The translations under genes and the position numbers were made by a program. This document shows, one piece after another, positions 1 through 6,639 of a DNA stretch of 9,985 nucleotides. The first letter of the stretch is position 1. Each line of letters starts with the position of its first letter. Origin of the DNA: JBARRO01 sp049644265 (lineage in GTDB: Bacteria; Bacteroidota; Ignavibacteria; UBA10030); contig JBARRO010000223.1 in assembly GCA_049644265.1 (NCBI GenBank), forward strand, positions 1 through 9,985. Reading direction: 5' to 3'. The notes beneath the pieces were generated by a model that had not been told where the DNA came from, ran no database searches, and was given only the letters and a program-made list of their open reading frames with translations.

Positions 1-33
1 GCACACACCAATGAGTGAACATACTGAGGGCAT

Positions 34-63
34 AGGCTGTCGAGGGAGGGCAGCCTTTGTTAT
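34..63 (+). terminator. Weak terminator-like hairpin upstream of the GH20 gene
   Basis: AGGCTG at 34-39 pairs with CAGCCT at 51-56, leaving an 11-nt loop, and is followed by TTGTTATT. The stem is only 6 bp and the T-run is interrupted, so this would be a modest intrinsic terminator. It probably closes a gene lying left of the window and separates it from the GH20 gene that starts 26 nt further on. It could instead be a leader hairpin of the GH20 transcript. Confidence 0.3.
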
Positions 64-81
64 TCCAAACAGGAGACTTCA

Positions 82-2235
82 ATGTCCATGCTGAGATCAT
101 GTCGCTTCATCGTGTTGGTTGTCGCATTACTGTTCACGCCGCGGGCACACGGTGCGGGTCAGACGTTGCCTGCTCCTTTCAAGATCATACCGCAGCCGCG
201 AGAGGTGGAATTGCTCGGGGGGACAGGATTGAAATTTGGAGAATTGCAGACTCTTCAACGAAACGGAAATTTTCCCCGGCCCATCACCGGGGCACTACTC
301 TCCTGCCTGCCCGAGATTCGAAAAACCTCCGGAGTGCTTACACTTCAACTGCTCCAGAATGAGAGCGTTCCTCAGTCGGCCGAAGGGTACGTGTTGCGCA
401 TTGCTGGGGGTTCGGCTGAGATCAGTTCACGCGGCCACGCCGGCCTGTTCTACGGCTGCCAAACGCTCGAACAGCTGCTCGAAGATGCCCGGGACATTGG
501 AGTGACCATCCCCGCCTGCAAGATCACCGACTATCCCGTGATGAGCTACCGGGCTGTTCAAATCGATGTCCGCCACCACCTTGACAATATGGAGTACTAC
601 TACCGCAGCATTGACCGATTGGCTCGCTACAAAATCAACGGCGTTATCTTTGAAATCGAGGACAAACTCCAGTTCCGCAGGCAACCGACCATCGGATCAC
701 CGCTAGCGATGAGCATCGAAGAGATGGCTGCCCTGACCAACTACGCAAAGGATCGCTTTATTGAAATAAGTCCCCTGGTTCAAAGTCTTGGCCATGTCGC
801 CTACATCCTTAAGCATCCCCAGTATGTGCATCTGCGCGAGGATCCGAACAGTGCCTGGGTGTTTTGCCCGACGAACGATAGCACCTACCAGGTGATTTTC
901 GACATGTGCCGCGATGCGATGGAGGCAACACCCGGGAGCAGATATCTCCACTTTGGAGGCGATGAGACAGGCGCGATTGGAAAATGTCCGCGTTGCAAAG
1001 CGTTCGTCGAGAAAGAAGGGATGCTGGGCCTCAATCTCTATTGGTTCAACAAGGTCAACGAGTTTGCCCGACAGAACGGACGCATCGCGATTTTCTGGGA
1101 CGACATGATCTTTGAACATTCACACCTCTATGAGTCTGTCCATGACCCGGCTGCTACCAAGGAGGTTGCGGACAAGGCGTGGGCAACAGGTCGATCGGAG
1201 CTCGATGCAAATTCCAGCAAATTCCCGAAAGACGCATACTATATGCGATGGGATTATTCAATGGCAAGGCAGCCGGGGAATATCATGGCTTTGGATTGGT
1301 ACAGCCAAAGCGGCCTCAACGTCATGATCTGCACGGCCGCGGCGGATGTGTCGCCACTGTATCCAAGAGCCTGCGTAACCCCAAAGGTGCACACAACGGA
1401 GTTCTACGACGACAGGGTTCAGACGATTAGAAGTTTCATTCAACTCGCCAGCGAAAAAGGAATTGACAAGCACCTCTGCTCGGCCTGGGATGACGCTTCG
1501 CCGCACATGGAAACATACTGGAGGGGATTGATTGCATCGGCTGAATACAGTTGGTCGCCCTTCGGAAGAACACAGCCGGAATATGAGGAGGCATACTGGC
1601 AACGGGAATTCGGCCCCGAGTGCACGGGTGCTACGAATCTGTATGCTGAGCTTTTCAGAGCCTCGGAATACTGGGATTGGTGCCTTTTCACCCGGGGCAG
1701 CAGGGAATCGTCTTCGCCGGCAGAACGGGAACGAAACATTATTGGTGTCCCGAACCTCGTTTCACCGGGGAGCTGGTCGAAACAACACGCGGAACGGCTC
1801 CGGGTGGCCGGGCAGGAGGTCAAGCGCTATGATGTCACATCCAAACTGATCGCGGAGCTGGCGGGAAAAACCAGACGCAACCGCTACCATTTCGAAATAC
1901 TCGCCGCCACCAATGATTTCCAGATCGAAGCGGCAAATCTCCTTCTGGCCCTGCAACAATGCGACGTTGCAGACAAAGTGAAACAACGAAGCAGCATGAA
2001 TGGTGTGAGAGCATCGCTGGAGCACTTCGATAAGTCGTGGGAAAAACTGAAGACGGTGTACGGCAAGACGCGCTTCTATGGCCCGCCTCCCGGTTATGTC
2101 ATGGCAAGGTTCTTGAATACATGGCCTGACAAGCCGGACATGGCAGATGTGCCCTCCGACCTGTCATTTTTGATCGCACCGGAGCAACTGTACCACAAAA
2201 TGGTGCGGGCATGGATGCAAGCCAACGGCGATTGA
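82..2235 (+). CDS. Secreted family 20 glycoside hydrolase (beta-N-acetylhexosaminidase-like)
   Basis: This is a 717-residue protein. The start is supported by AGGAG at 71-75, six bases before the ATG. Residues 1-25 form a signal peptide: basic start, hydrophobic run VLVVALLF, then a small-residue stretch ending AHGA. Residues 32-150 look like the GH20 N-terminal alpha/beta domain (IIPQPREVE near the start, then GLFYGCQTLEQLL). The catalytic barrel begins near YRAVQIDVRHH (about 157) and carries FGGDE with the D294-E295 pair. In this family Asp orients the substrate acetamido group and Glu is the acid/base in substrate-assisted catalysis. Further family-like stretches are SLGHVAYILKHPQY (about 235-248), IFWDDM, and the Trp-rich SAWDDASPHMETYWRG. 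A CPRC pair (302-305) follows the active-site motif. The enzyme should remove terminal beta-linked GlcNAc or GalNAc outside the cytoplasm. It heads the gene train; UxaE starts 41 bp downstream. Exact substrate linkage cannot be read from sequence. Confidence 0.9.
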   Translation: MSMLRSCRFIVLVVALLFTPRAHGAGQTLPAPFKIIPQPREVELLGGTGLKFGELQTLQRNGNFPRPITGALLSCLPEIRKTSGVLTLQLLQNESVPQSAEGYVLRIAGGSAEISSRGHAGLFYGCQTLEQLLEDARDIGVTIPACKITDYPVMSYRAVQIDVRHHLDNMEYYYRSIDRLARYKINGVIFEIEDKLQFRRQPTIGSPLAMSIEEMAALTNYAKDRFIEISPLVQSLGHVAYILKHPQYVHLREDPNSAWVFCPTNDSTYQVIFDMCRDAMEATPGSRYLHFGGDETGAIGKCPRCKAFVEKEGMLGLNLYWFNKVNEFARQNGRIAIFWDDMIFEHSHLYESVHDPAATKEVADKAWATGRSELDANSSKFPKDAYYMRWDYSMARQPGNIMALDWYSQSGLNVMICTAAADVSPLYPRACVTPKVHTTEFYDDRVQTIRSFIQLASEKGIDKHLCSAWDDASPHMETYWRGLIASAEYSWSPFGRTQPEYEEAYWQREFGPECTGATNLYAELFRASEYWDWCLFTRGSRESSSPAERERNIIGVPNLVSPGSWSKQHAERLRVAGQEVKRYDVTSKLIAELAGKTRRNRYHFEILAATNDFQIEAANLLLALQQCDVADKVKQRSSMNGVRASLEHFDKSWEKLKTVYGKTRFYGPPPGYVMARFLNTWPDKPDMADVPSDLSFLIAPEQLYHKMVRAWMQANGD

Positions 2236-2276
2236 GCCCGGTTGAATGTTGAATAAATCCAGGTGAAGCCGGCGCC

Positions 2277-3554
2277 ATGAATCATAGACAAGAAAGCGAT
2301 CCCATGAATCTCGAAAAGTACTCTCTAGGAGTAGGTGACAGGTTTGGTCGTCAGGGCGCAGCTCAGCTTCGAGCATTGCAGTTGGCAAAGAGTCAAGGTG
2401 TTCACATTGCTCCCGTGTGGAATAAGTCTTATCGGGAGCACAGCATCATTGGAACAAGACCCGAGGATGCACGAATAGCGGCGGATAAAGCGGTAAGAGA
2501 ATGCAGATGGGGTGATCGGTATTACGTCGACGCCGATCATATCGGGATGAAAACGGTTGACATGTTCCTCCCATCAAGCAACTTCTTCACGCTGGATGTG
2601 ACGGATTTCATCGGGAAGCCAGCCGACTCAAGTTCCCTGGAGTCATTTGTTCAGTCACTGAAGAGTTTTCGAGGCAGTCTTCGAATCCCCGGCCTCCTCG
2701 CCCCCATCAATGTCTCCGAAGAGGACATCGTGTGCGTTGCAAAAAACTATCTGCTAGCCATGCAGGAGGCCGGAAAAATCTACAGGCACATAGTCCAAGC
2801 CAAAGATCCGGGCAAGTGCGTGATCGAGGTTTCCACAGACGAAGCCTCACGGTCCCAGACCCCCACAGAACTGTTCTTCATTCTGGCTGCAGTTGCACAC
2901 GAGAAAATACCAATACAGACAGTGGCGCCGAAATTCGGCGGGAAGTTTCTCAAAGGCATTGACTACGTCGGTTCCATTGACCAATTTCAACAGGAGTTCG
3001 AGCAGGATCTTTGTGTCATTGCTCATGCAATCAGGACATTTGGCCTGCCTGCGAACCTCAAGCTCAGCGTCCACTCGGGAAGTGACAAGTTTTCTCTCTA
3101 TCCTGTGATTCATCGGCTTATTCGGAAACACGATGCCGGCCTTCATCTGAAAACCGCTGGAACAACCTGGCTGGAGGAACTGATTGGTCTGACCCGTTCC
3201 GGCGACAAGGGATACGCCATCGCGCAGTCCGTGTATGCGCTTGCGTATGCACGAATTGATGAGCTGTGTAAGCCCTACGAGTCGGTTATTGAAATTGACC
3301 GATCTCAACTACCAAAGCCTCATGTCGTGCTCGGGTGGAGTAGGGACGATTTCATTTCTGCACTTCGCCATAACGGAGTGGACCCAAAGTACAACAAGCA
3401 TCTTCGCCAGTTATTGCATCTGGCGTACAAAATCGCGGCTGAACTGGGAAACGATTACACCGACATGCTCGAATGTTCTCGCGAAGACATAGCAGCAAGT
3501 GTCACCGAGAACCTATTCGAACGGCACATCAAGCCGTTGTTTCTCGGTACCTAA
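2277..3554 (+). CDS. Tagaturonate epimerase (UxaE)-family protein
   Basis: This is a 425-residue cytoplasmic protein. The ATG at 2277 has AGGTGA at 2261-2266 ten bases upstream; an alternative ATG at 2304 has a poorer site. Stretches match my memory of Thermotoga UxaE: GVGDRFG (18-24), VDADHIG (84-90), STDE (186-189), KGIDY (226-230), SVHSGSDKFSLYP (264-276) and HLKTAGTTWLEEL (290-302). The Asp/His/Glu residues in these motifs are the likely metal and catalytic ligands. UxaE interconverts D-tagaturonate and D-fructuronate by C4 epimerisation in hexuronate catabolism, and relatives can act on neutral ketohexoses. This copy is shorter than the Thermotoga enzyme (about 480 residues) and lacks most of its N-terminal extension. 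No uronate isomerase, oxidoreductase or dehydratase is visible nearby, and the neighbours are GH20 and galKT, so the natural substrate may be another keto-sugar. Family assignment is firm; substrate is open. Confidence 0.8.
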   Translation: MNHRQESDPMNLEKYSLGVGDRFGRQGAAQLRALQLAKSQGVHIAPVWNKSYREHSIIGTRPEDARIAADKAVRECRWGDRYYVDADHIGMKTVDMFLPSSNFFTLDVTDFIGKPADSSSLESFVQSLKSFRGSLRIPGLLAPINVSEEDIVCVAKNYLLAMQEAGKIYRHIVQAKDPGKCVIEVSTDEASRSQTPTELFFILAAVAHEKIPIQTVAPKFGGKFLKGIDYVGSIDQFQQEFEQDLCVIAHAIRTFGLPANLKLSVHSGSDKFSLYPVIHRLIRKHDAGLHLKTAGTTWLEELIGLTRSGDKGYAIAQSVYALAYARIDELCKPYESVIEIDRSQLPKPHVVLGWSRDDFISALRHNGVDPKYNKHLRQLLHLAYKIAAELGNDYTDMLECSREDIAASVTENLFERHIKPLFLGT

Positions 3555-3601
3555 GAGTTGTCGTGGCTTGCTGGTGCGAGATGGGCTCAAGACAAACGGA
3601 G

Positions 3602-3611
3602 GTTAGCGCGC
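3602..3611 (+). repeat. Left copy of 10-bp inverted repeat flanking the lipoprotein gene
   Basis: GTTAGCGCGC here is the exact reverse complement of GCGCGCTAAC at 4114-4123. The two copies bracket the small lipoprotein gene and its ribosome-binding site. It is preceded by ACGGAG, a string also found just after the right copy (ACGGAGG at 4139-4145). The left copy resembles the GTTRRRY core of an integron recombination site only in its first five bases. Confidence 0.5.
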
Positions 3612-3636
3612 TTTATGATTATAGGGAAACGCTCCA

Positions 3637-4122
3637 ATGAAAACTTCGCTGAAAATAATTGCTGTCGTGCTACTTGCAATCTCCTGCTTCTGCTGTAAAC
3701 ACGAGCCCGTAGGCAGTAATACTCAACTAACAACGACATATCAATCGCAGTCAAGCAAATGTCTAGGCCCTTCGATGTCCAAGAGTGCTTCGCATTCGCT
3801 GCTCACATCTGATTCATCGTTCACGTATTCTTTCGTTGACACTCTAGACATCGATTTCCTTGTGAGCGGCAATTGCTGTCCCGATTCAAATCGGTTCACT
3901 GTTACGAATCGCATTACTCAAGATACAATTACCATCTTGGTCGTCGATACAGCCAAAGAGGGCTGCTACTGTGATTGCCTGTACATGATCCATCATCAAA
4001 TTGAGAATCTGCCCTACGATGGTTATATCGTCCGTTGCACGCTGACAAAAAAGTATATTGGTCGTGTTTTCGATCCACTGTACCTTGTAAGTGTTGTTAG
4101 AAAGAAGCAGAGCGCGCGCTAA
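3637..4122 (+). CDS. Small Cys-rich putative lipoprotein, function unknown
   Basis: This is a 161-residue protein with AGGG at 3623-3626, ten bases before the ATG. The N-terminus has MKTSLK, then a hydrophobic run (IIAVVLLAIS), then Cys17, which reads as a type II signal peptide. The lipobox LAISC is imperfect, with Ala at -3. The mature part is Ser/Thr-rich, then has a beta-strand-like region with a distinctive Cys pattern: NCC near 85, CYCDC near 114, and a single Cys near 131. I recall a similar CC...CxCxC arrangement in short secreted proteins of Bacteroidota and Ignavibacteria genomes, but cannot name a characterised member. It should sit on a periplasm-facing or surface membrane leaflet. 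It is rich in AAT/ACA/ATC-type codons compared with its neighbours. It lies between UxaE and galK but has no obvious metabolic role. Its TAA stop lies inside a flanking inverted repeat, which suggests insertion as a unit. Confidence 0.65.
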   Translation: MKTSLKIIAVVLLAISCFCCKHEPVGSNTQLTTTYQSQSSKCLGPSMSKSASHSLLTSDSSFTYSFVDTLDIDFLVSGNCCPDSNRFTVTNRITQDTITILVVDTAKEGCYCDCLYMIHHQIENLPYDGYIVRCTLTKKYIGRVFDPLYLVSVVRKKQSAR

Positions 4123-4140
4123 CACGTCGCTCAACCCGAC
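4114..4140 (+). repeat. Right inverted-repeat copy plus attC-like half site
   Basis: GCGCGCTAAC (4114-4123) is the reverse complement of 3602-3611 and contains the TAA stop of the lipoprotein gene. It is followed by a 5-nt spacer ACGTC and then GCTCAACCCGAC. The order AAC, 5-nt spacer, TCAA-x-C-x-GAC is what the R''-L'' half of integron attC sites looks like. The expected complementary L'-R' half is not recognisable downstream, so this is at best a half site or a decayed one. Confidence 0.35.
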
Positions 4141-4153
4141 GGAGGAAAGTTAG

Positions 4154-4270
4154 ATGTCTGAGCAGTTCCAAAAGGAAGTCTCAGACAAGTTCCGCGCAAA
4201 CAATAGTTTTCAACGCCGGGGGTTAGCTCCACCCGTTAATCCTGACGCAGTGACCCTCCAAGTTCTGTGA
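4154..4270 (+). CDS. Possible 38-residue small ORF before galK
   Basis: ATG at 4154 opens a 38-codon frame (beginning MSEQFQKEVSDKF, ending VTLQVL) closed by TGA at 4268-4270. A strong GGAGG at 4141-4145 sits eight bases upstream, better than the ribosome site of galK itself. The stop overlaps a GTG at 4267 that is in frame with galK (GTGA), so this frame could be a leader peptide coupled to galK translation. Codons 1-11 form a long hairpin (see 4155-4187). No known family is recognised: the first half is charged and possibly helical, the second half Pro-containing. It may also be the remnant of a longer gene or a chance frame. Evidence is limited to start, stop and ribosome-binding site. Confidence 0.35.
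   Translation: MSEQFQKEVSDKFRANNSFQRRGLAPPVNPDAVTLQVL
4155..4187 (+). promoter_or_regulatory. Hairpin upstream of galK, possible mRNA control element
   Basis: TGTCTGAG (4155-4162) pairs perfectly with CTCAGACA (4180-4187). Inside, TTCC (4166-4169) pairs with GGAA (4174-4177) around an AAAA loop, with a small CAG/GT internal bulge between the two stems. No T-run follows, so it is not an intrinsic terminator. It starts next to the start codon of the 38-codon ORF and could modulate its translation, RNA stability, or expression of galK. Confidence 0.35.
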
Positions 4271-4314
4271 ACGAGTTCAGAAACGATGCTTTCACATCTT
4301 CCGTGACAGGAACG

Positions 4315-5511
4315 ATGAAATATCCAGACCTGGTCAAGCACGAATTTAGAAGACTCTACAACGATTCACCGCTTCTTGTTCGGTCGCCAGGGAGAATTAA
4401 TCTTATCGGCGAGCACACGGACTACAACATGGGTTATGTCTTGCCGGCGGCGATCGACAGGGCTGTCTATTTTGCTGTTGGGCCTCGCCGGGATCAGCGG
4501 TGCACGCTCCATGCACTTGACATGAACGAACAAGTTCAGTTCACCTTCGAACATCTAGAGCATTCGAACTCTGGATGGCCGAACTATTTGATGGGAGTCG
4601 TTGATCAGCTATTCAGGGCAGGACTTAGTATTCCGGGGTTCAACTGTGTCTTTGCGGGGGATATCCCGATCGGTGCGGGACTGTCTTCCTCGGCGGCGAT
4701 TGAGGCAGGCCTGGCGTTTGCGCTCAATAAGATTTTTGCGCTCGGCCTGGATAGTCTCTCGCTTGTGAAGCTTGCCCAGAAAGCCGAAAACGAATTTGTG
4801 GGCGTGAAGTGCGGAATCATGGATATGTATGTGAATATGTTCGGTTCGAGGAACAATGTTCTTCGCATCGACTGTCGGACCCTGGAACACACGCTGTACC
4901 CGTTTGATTTTCCGCAAACGTCGATTGTTCTCCTTGACACCGGGGTCTCTCATTCTCTTGCATCGTCTCAATATAACCAGCGGAGGGAGGAGTGTTTTGA
5001 AGGAGTGAAGATCATCCGAAAGCGCCATGCAGGTGTGACACACCTCCGTGACGTGACGATGGAGATGGTGGAGGAGTGTAAAGATGCAATGAACGATCCT
5101 ATCTATCGTCGATGTAAATATGTTGTCGGGGAAGATCTGCGGGTGCTCGACTCCTGCAAGGCCCTGGAACGTGGAGATCTCCAGGCGTTCGGGACTCTGT
5201 TGTCAGAGACGCATGTGGGTCTTCGCGACGACTTCGAAGTGAGTTGCAGAGAACTTGATTATCTGGTCGATCTGCTCAAAGGGGAGCCGCACGTATTTGG
5301 ATCTCGGATGACGGGGGGTGGATTTGGAGGGTGCACTCTCAACATTGTCGAAAACGAGGATATCGAACGGGTGTGCAATATGGCTGCCGAGAAGTACAAA
5401 CAGAAATTCAACATCGATCTCAAGCCATTTGTGATTTCGATTGGGCCCGGAACATCTGTGATCCGTGAAAGTCAACAAGAGACGGCCAACCAGAGACTCA
5501 ATCCCGCATGA
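4315..5511 (+). CDS. galK: Galactokinase
   Basis: This cytoplasmic GHMP-family kinase makes galactose-1-phosphate from alpha-D-galactose and ATP, the first committed Leloir step. From the ATG at 4315 the protein has 398 residues, matching the family's usual 380-400. The galactokinase signature SPGRINLIGEHTDYN is at 24-38, the ATP-binding GDIPIGAGLSSSAAIE at 115-130, the catalytic-base region CGIMD at 166-170 (Asp170), and the third GHMP motif MTGGGFGG at 332-339. The residue after GIMD is usually Gln but is Met here. Start choice: ATG 4315 has AGGAA only two to three bases upstream; an in-frame GTG at 4267 would add 16 residues lacking family counterparts, but overlaps the stop of the upstream small ORF as GTGA. 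I prefer 4315 on family length. Its stop overlaps galT by 4 nt (ATGA), so the two are translationally coupled. Confidence 0.93.
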   Translation: MKYPDLVKHEFRRLYNDSPLLVRSPGRINLIGEHTDYNMGYVLPAAIDRAVYFAVGPRRDQRCTLHALDMNEQVQFTFEHLEHSNSGWPNYLMGVVDQLFRAGLSIPGFNCVFAGDIPIGAGLSSSAAIEAGLAFALNKIFALGLDSLSLVKLAQKAENEFVGVKCGIMDMYVNMFGSRNNVLRIDCRTLEHTLYPFDFPQTSIVLLDTGVSHSLASSQYNQRREECFEGVKIIRKRHAGVTHLRDVTMEMVEECKDAMNDPIYRRCKYVVGEDLRVLDSCKALERGDLQAFGTLLSETHVGLRDDFEVSCRELDYLVDLLKGEPHVFGSRMTGGGFGGCTLNIVENEDIERVCNMAAEKYKQKFNIDLKPFVISIGPGTSVIRESQQETANQRLNPA

Positions 5512-6569
5512 CAGATCTTGGTTCCGCTTTACGCCGACCCCATCGTCGACTGAACCCGTTGACGGGTGAATGGGTTCTCGTCTCGCCGCAAAGAAGCGAA
5601 CGACCTTGGGGCGGAAAACTCGAGGCCCATGTGGTGGATGAGCAACCATCCGCCGACTCGGGGTGCTATCTCTGTCCCGGAAACGTACGCGCGAGCGGAG
5701 TGCGTAACCCAGACTACAAACGTACATTTGTATTCGACAATGATTTTGGAGCCTTGCTCCCGACCGCAGACTTCCATCGGTCGGCCACCCATCCCATCGT
5801 CAAGCATACCGATGTTCAAGGGGTCTGCAGGGTTGTCTGTTTCTCTCCGCGCCATGATCTGACGTTGCCCCGGATGAAGGTCCATAAAATACGCGCCGTG
5901 ATCGATCTCTGGGCCGATCAGATTGATGAGCTGGGAAAGAAATACTCGTGGGTGCAGATCTTTGAAAACAAAGGCGAGATGATGGGGTGCTCCAACCCCC
6001 ATCCCCACTGCCAGATTTGGGCAAGCACCTCCATTCCAAACGAACCGGCGAAAGAAGACGTTCATCAGCGCGCCTATTGGAACAAGCATGGAAAGACACT
6101 TCTGCAGGACTACATGCGATTCGAACGGAGGAACGGAGAACGGGTTCTCCTCGAGAATCCTCACTGGTCGGTCGTCGTTCCATTCTGGGCAGAGTGGCCA
6201 TTTGAAACCTTGCTGCTTCCGAAACGACACGTCTTGCGGCTGCCGAATGTGAACACTACGGCGCGGGATGCGCTTGCGGATATTCTCCAGAAGCTTCTCG
6301 TTCGTTATGACAATCTCTTTGATATTTCATTTCCCTACACCATGGGGTGGCATGGGGCGCCCTTTGGCCGTCGGGATTATTCCCATTGGCAGCTTCATGC
6401 TCATGTGTTTCCACCATTGCTTCGGTCTGCGGCGGTGAAGAAATTCATGGTCGGTTATGAACTGCTGGCGGAGCCGCAACGCGATATCACCCCCGAACAG
6501 GCGGCGGAACGCCTGAAAAACGTTTCGGATATCCACTACCTTGCTCGTACGCAAGGGCAAGGGAAATGA
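5508..6569 (+). CDS. galT: Galactose-1-phosphate uridylyltransferase
   Basis: This 353-residue cytoplasmic enzyme transfers UMP from UDP-glucose to galactose-1-phosphate, giving UDP-galactose and glucose-1-phosphate. It resembles E. coli GalT closely over its whole length. It opens with PHRRLNPLTGEWVLVSP; the zinc ligands are Cys53 and Cys56 (CYLC), His116 and His165. The active site SNPHPHCQIWA places the nucleophile at His167 (HPHCQ, the variant also seen in human GALT rather than the HPHGQ of E. coli). The C-terminal half has PFWAEWPFETLLLPK, SFPYTMGWHGAPF, HWQLHAHVFPPLLRS and KFMVGYE, which include the second metal site's His residues. It ends in EQAAERLKNVSDIHY, as in E. coli. The start overlaps the galK stop (ATGA). 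All motif residues are intact, so it should be active. UDP-galactose 4-epimerase, needed to complete the cycle, is not in the window. Confidence 0.96.
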   Translation: MTDLGSALRRPHRRLNPLTGEWVLVSPQRSERPWGGKLEAHVVDEQPSADSGCYLCPGNVRASGVRNPDYKRTFVFDNDFGALLPTADFHRSATHPIVKHTDVQGVCRVVCFSPRHDLTLPRMKVHKIRAVIDLWADQIDELGKKYSWVQIFENKGEMMGCSNPHPHCQIWASTSIPNEPAKEDVHQRAYWNKHGKTLLQDYMRFERRNGERVLLENPHWSVVVPFWAEWPFETLLLPKRHVLRLPNVNTTARDALADILQKLLVRYDNLFDISFPYTMGWHGAPFGRRDYSHWQLHAHVFPPLLRSAAVKKFMVGYELLAEPQRDITPEQAAERLKNVSDIHYLARTQGQGK

Positions 6570-6639
6570 TATTCATGCCGTTACCGACGAGGTTCCATCT
6601 AAGAAACCAGATAGTCCACCATCCAACAAAGGGTTTACC

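Noticed and set aside
703..1119. Minus-strand open frame of 138 codons opposite the GH20 gene
   Set aside because: Antisense to the conserved GH20 catalytic barrel and without recognisable motifs.
4114..4230. Complete integron attC site downstream of the lipoprotein gene
   Set aside because: GTTAGAT at 4149-4155 and GGTTAGC near 4221 could serve as the other core, but no L' sequence complementary to GCTCAACCCGAC precedes either, so only a half site is claimed.
5529..6230. Long minus-strand open frame (233 codons) opposite galT
   Set aside because: It lies wholly antisense to a gene with all GalT motifs intact, has no ribosome site worth noting and no recognisable family; it is a codon-bias shadow.
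6541..6639. N-terminal extension of the symporter from TTG 6541
   Set aside because: It would overlap galT by 29 nt and add 33 polar residues before the first TM; ATG 6640 has a ribosome site and matches where SSS proteins begin.
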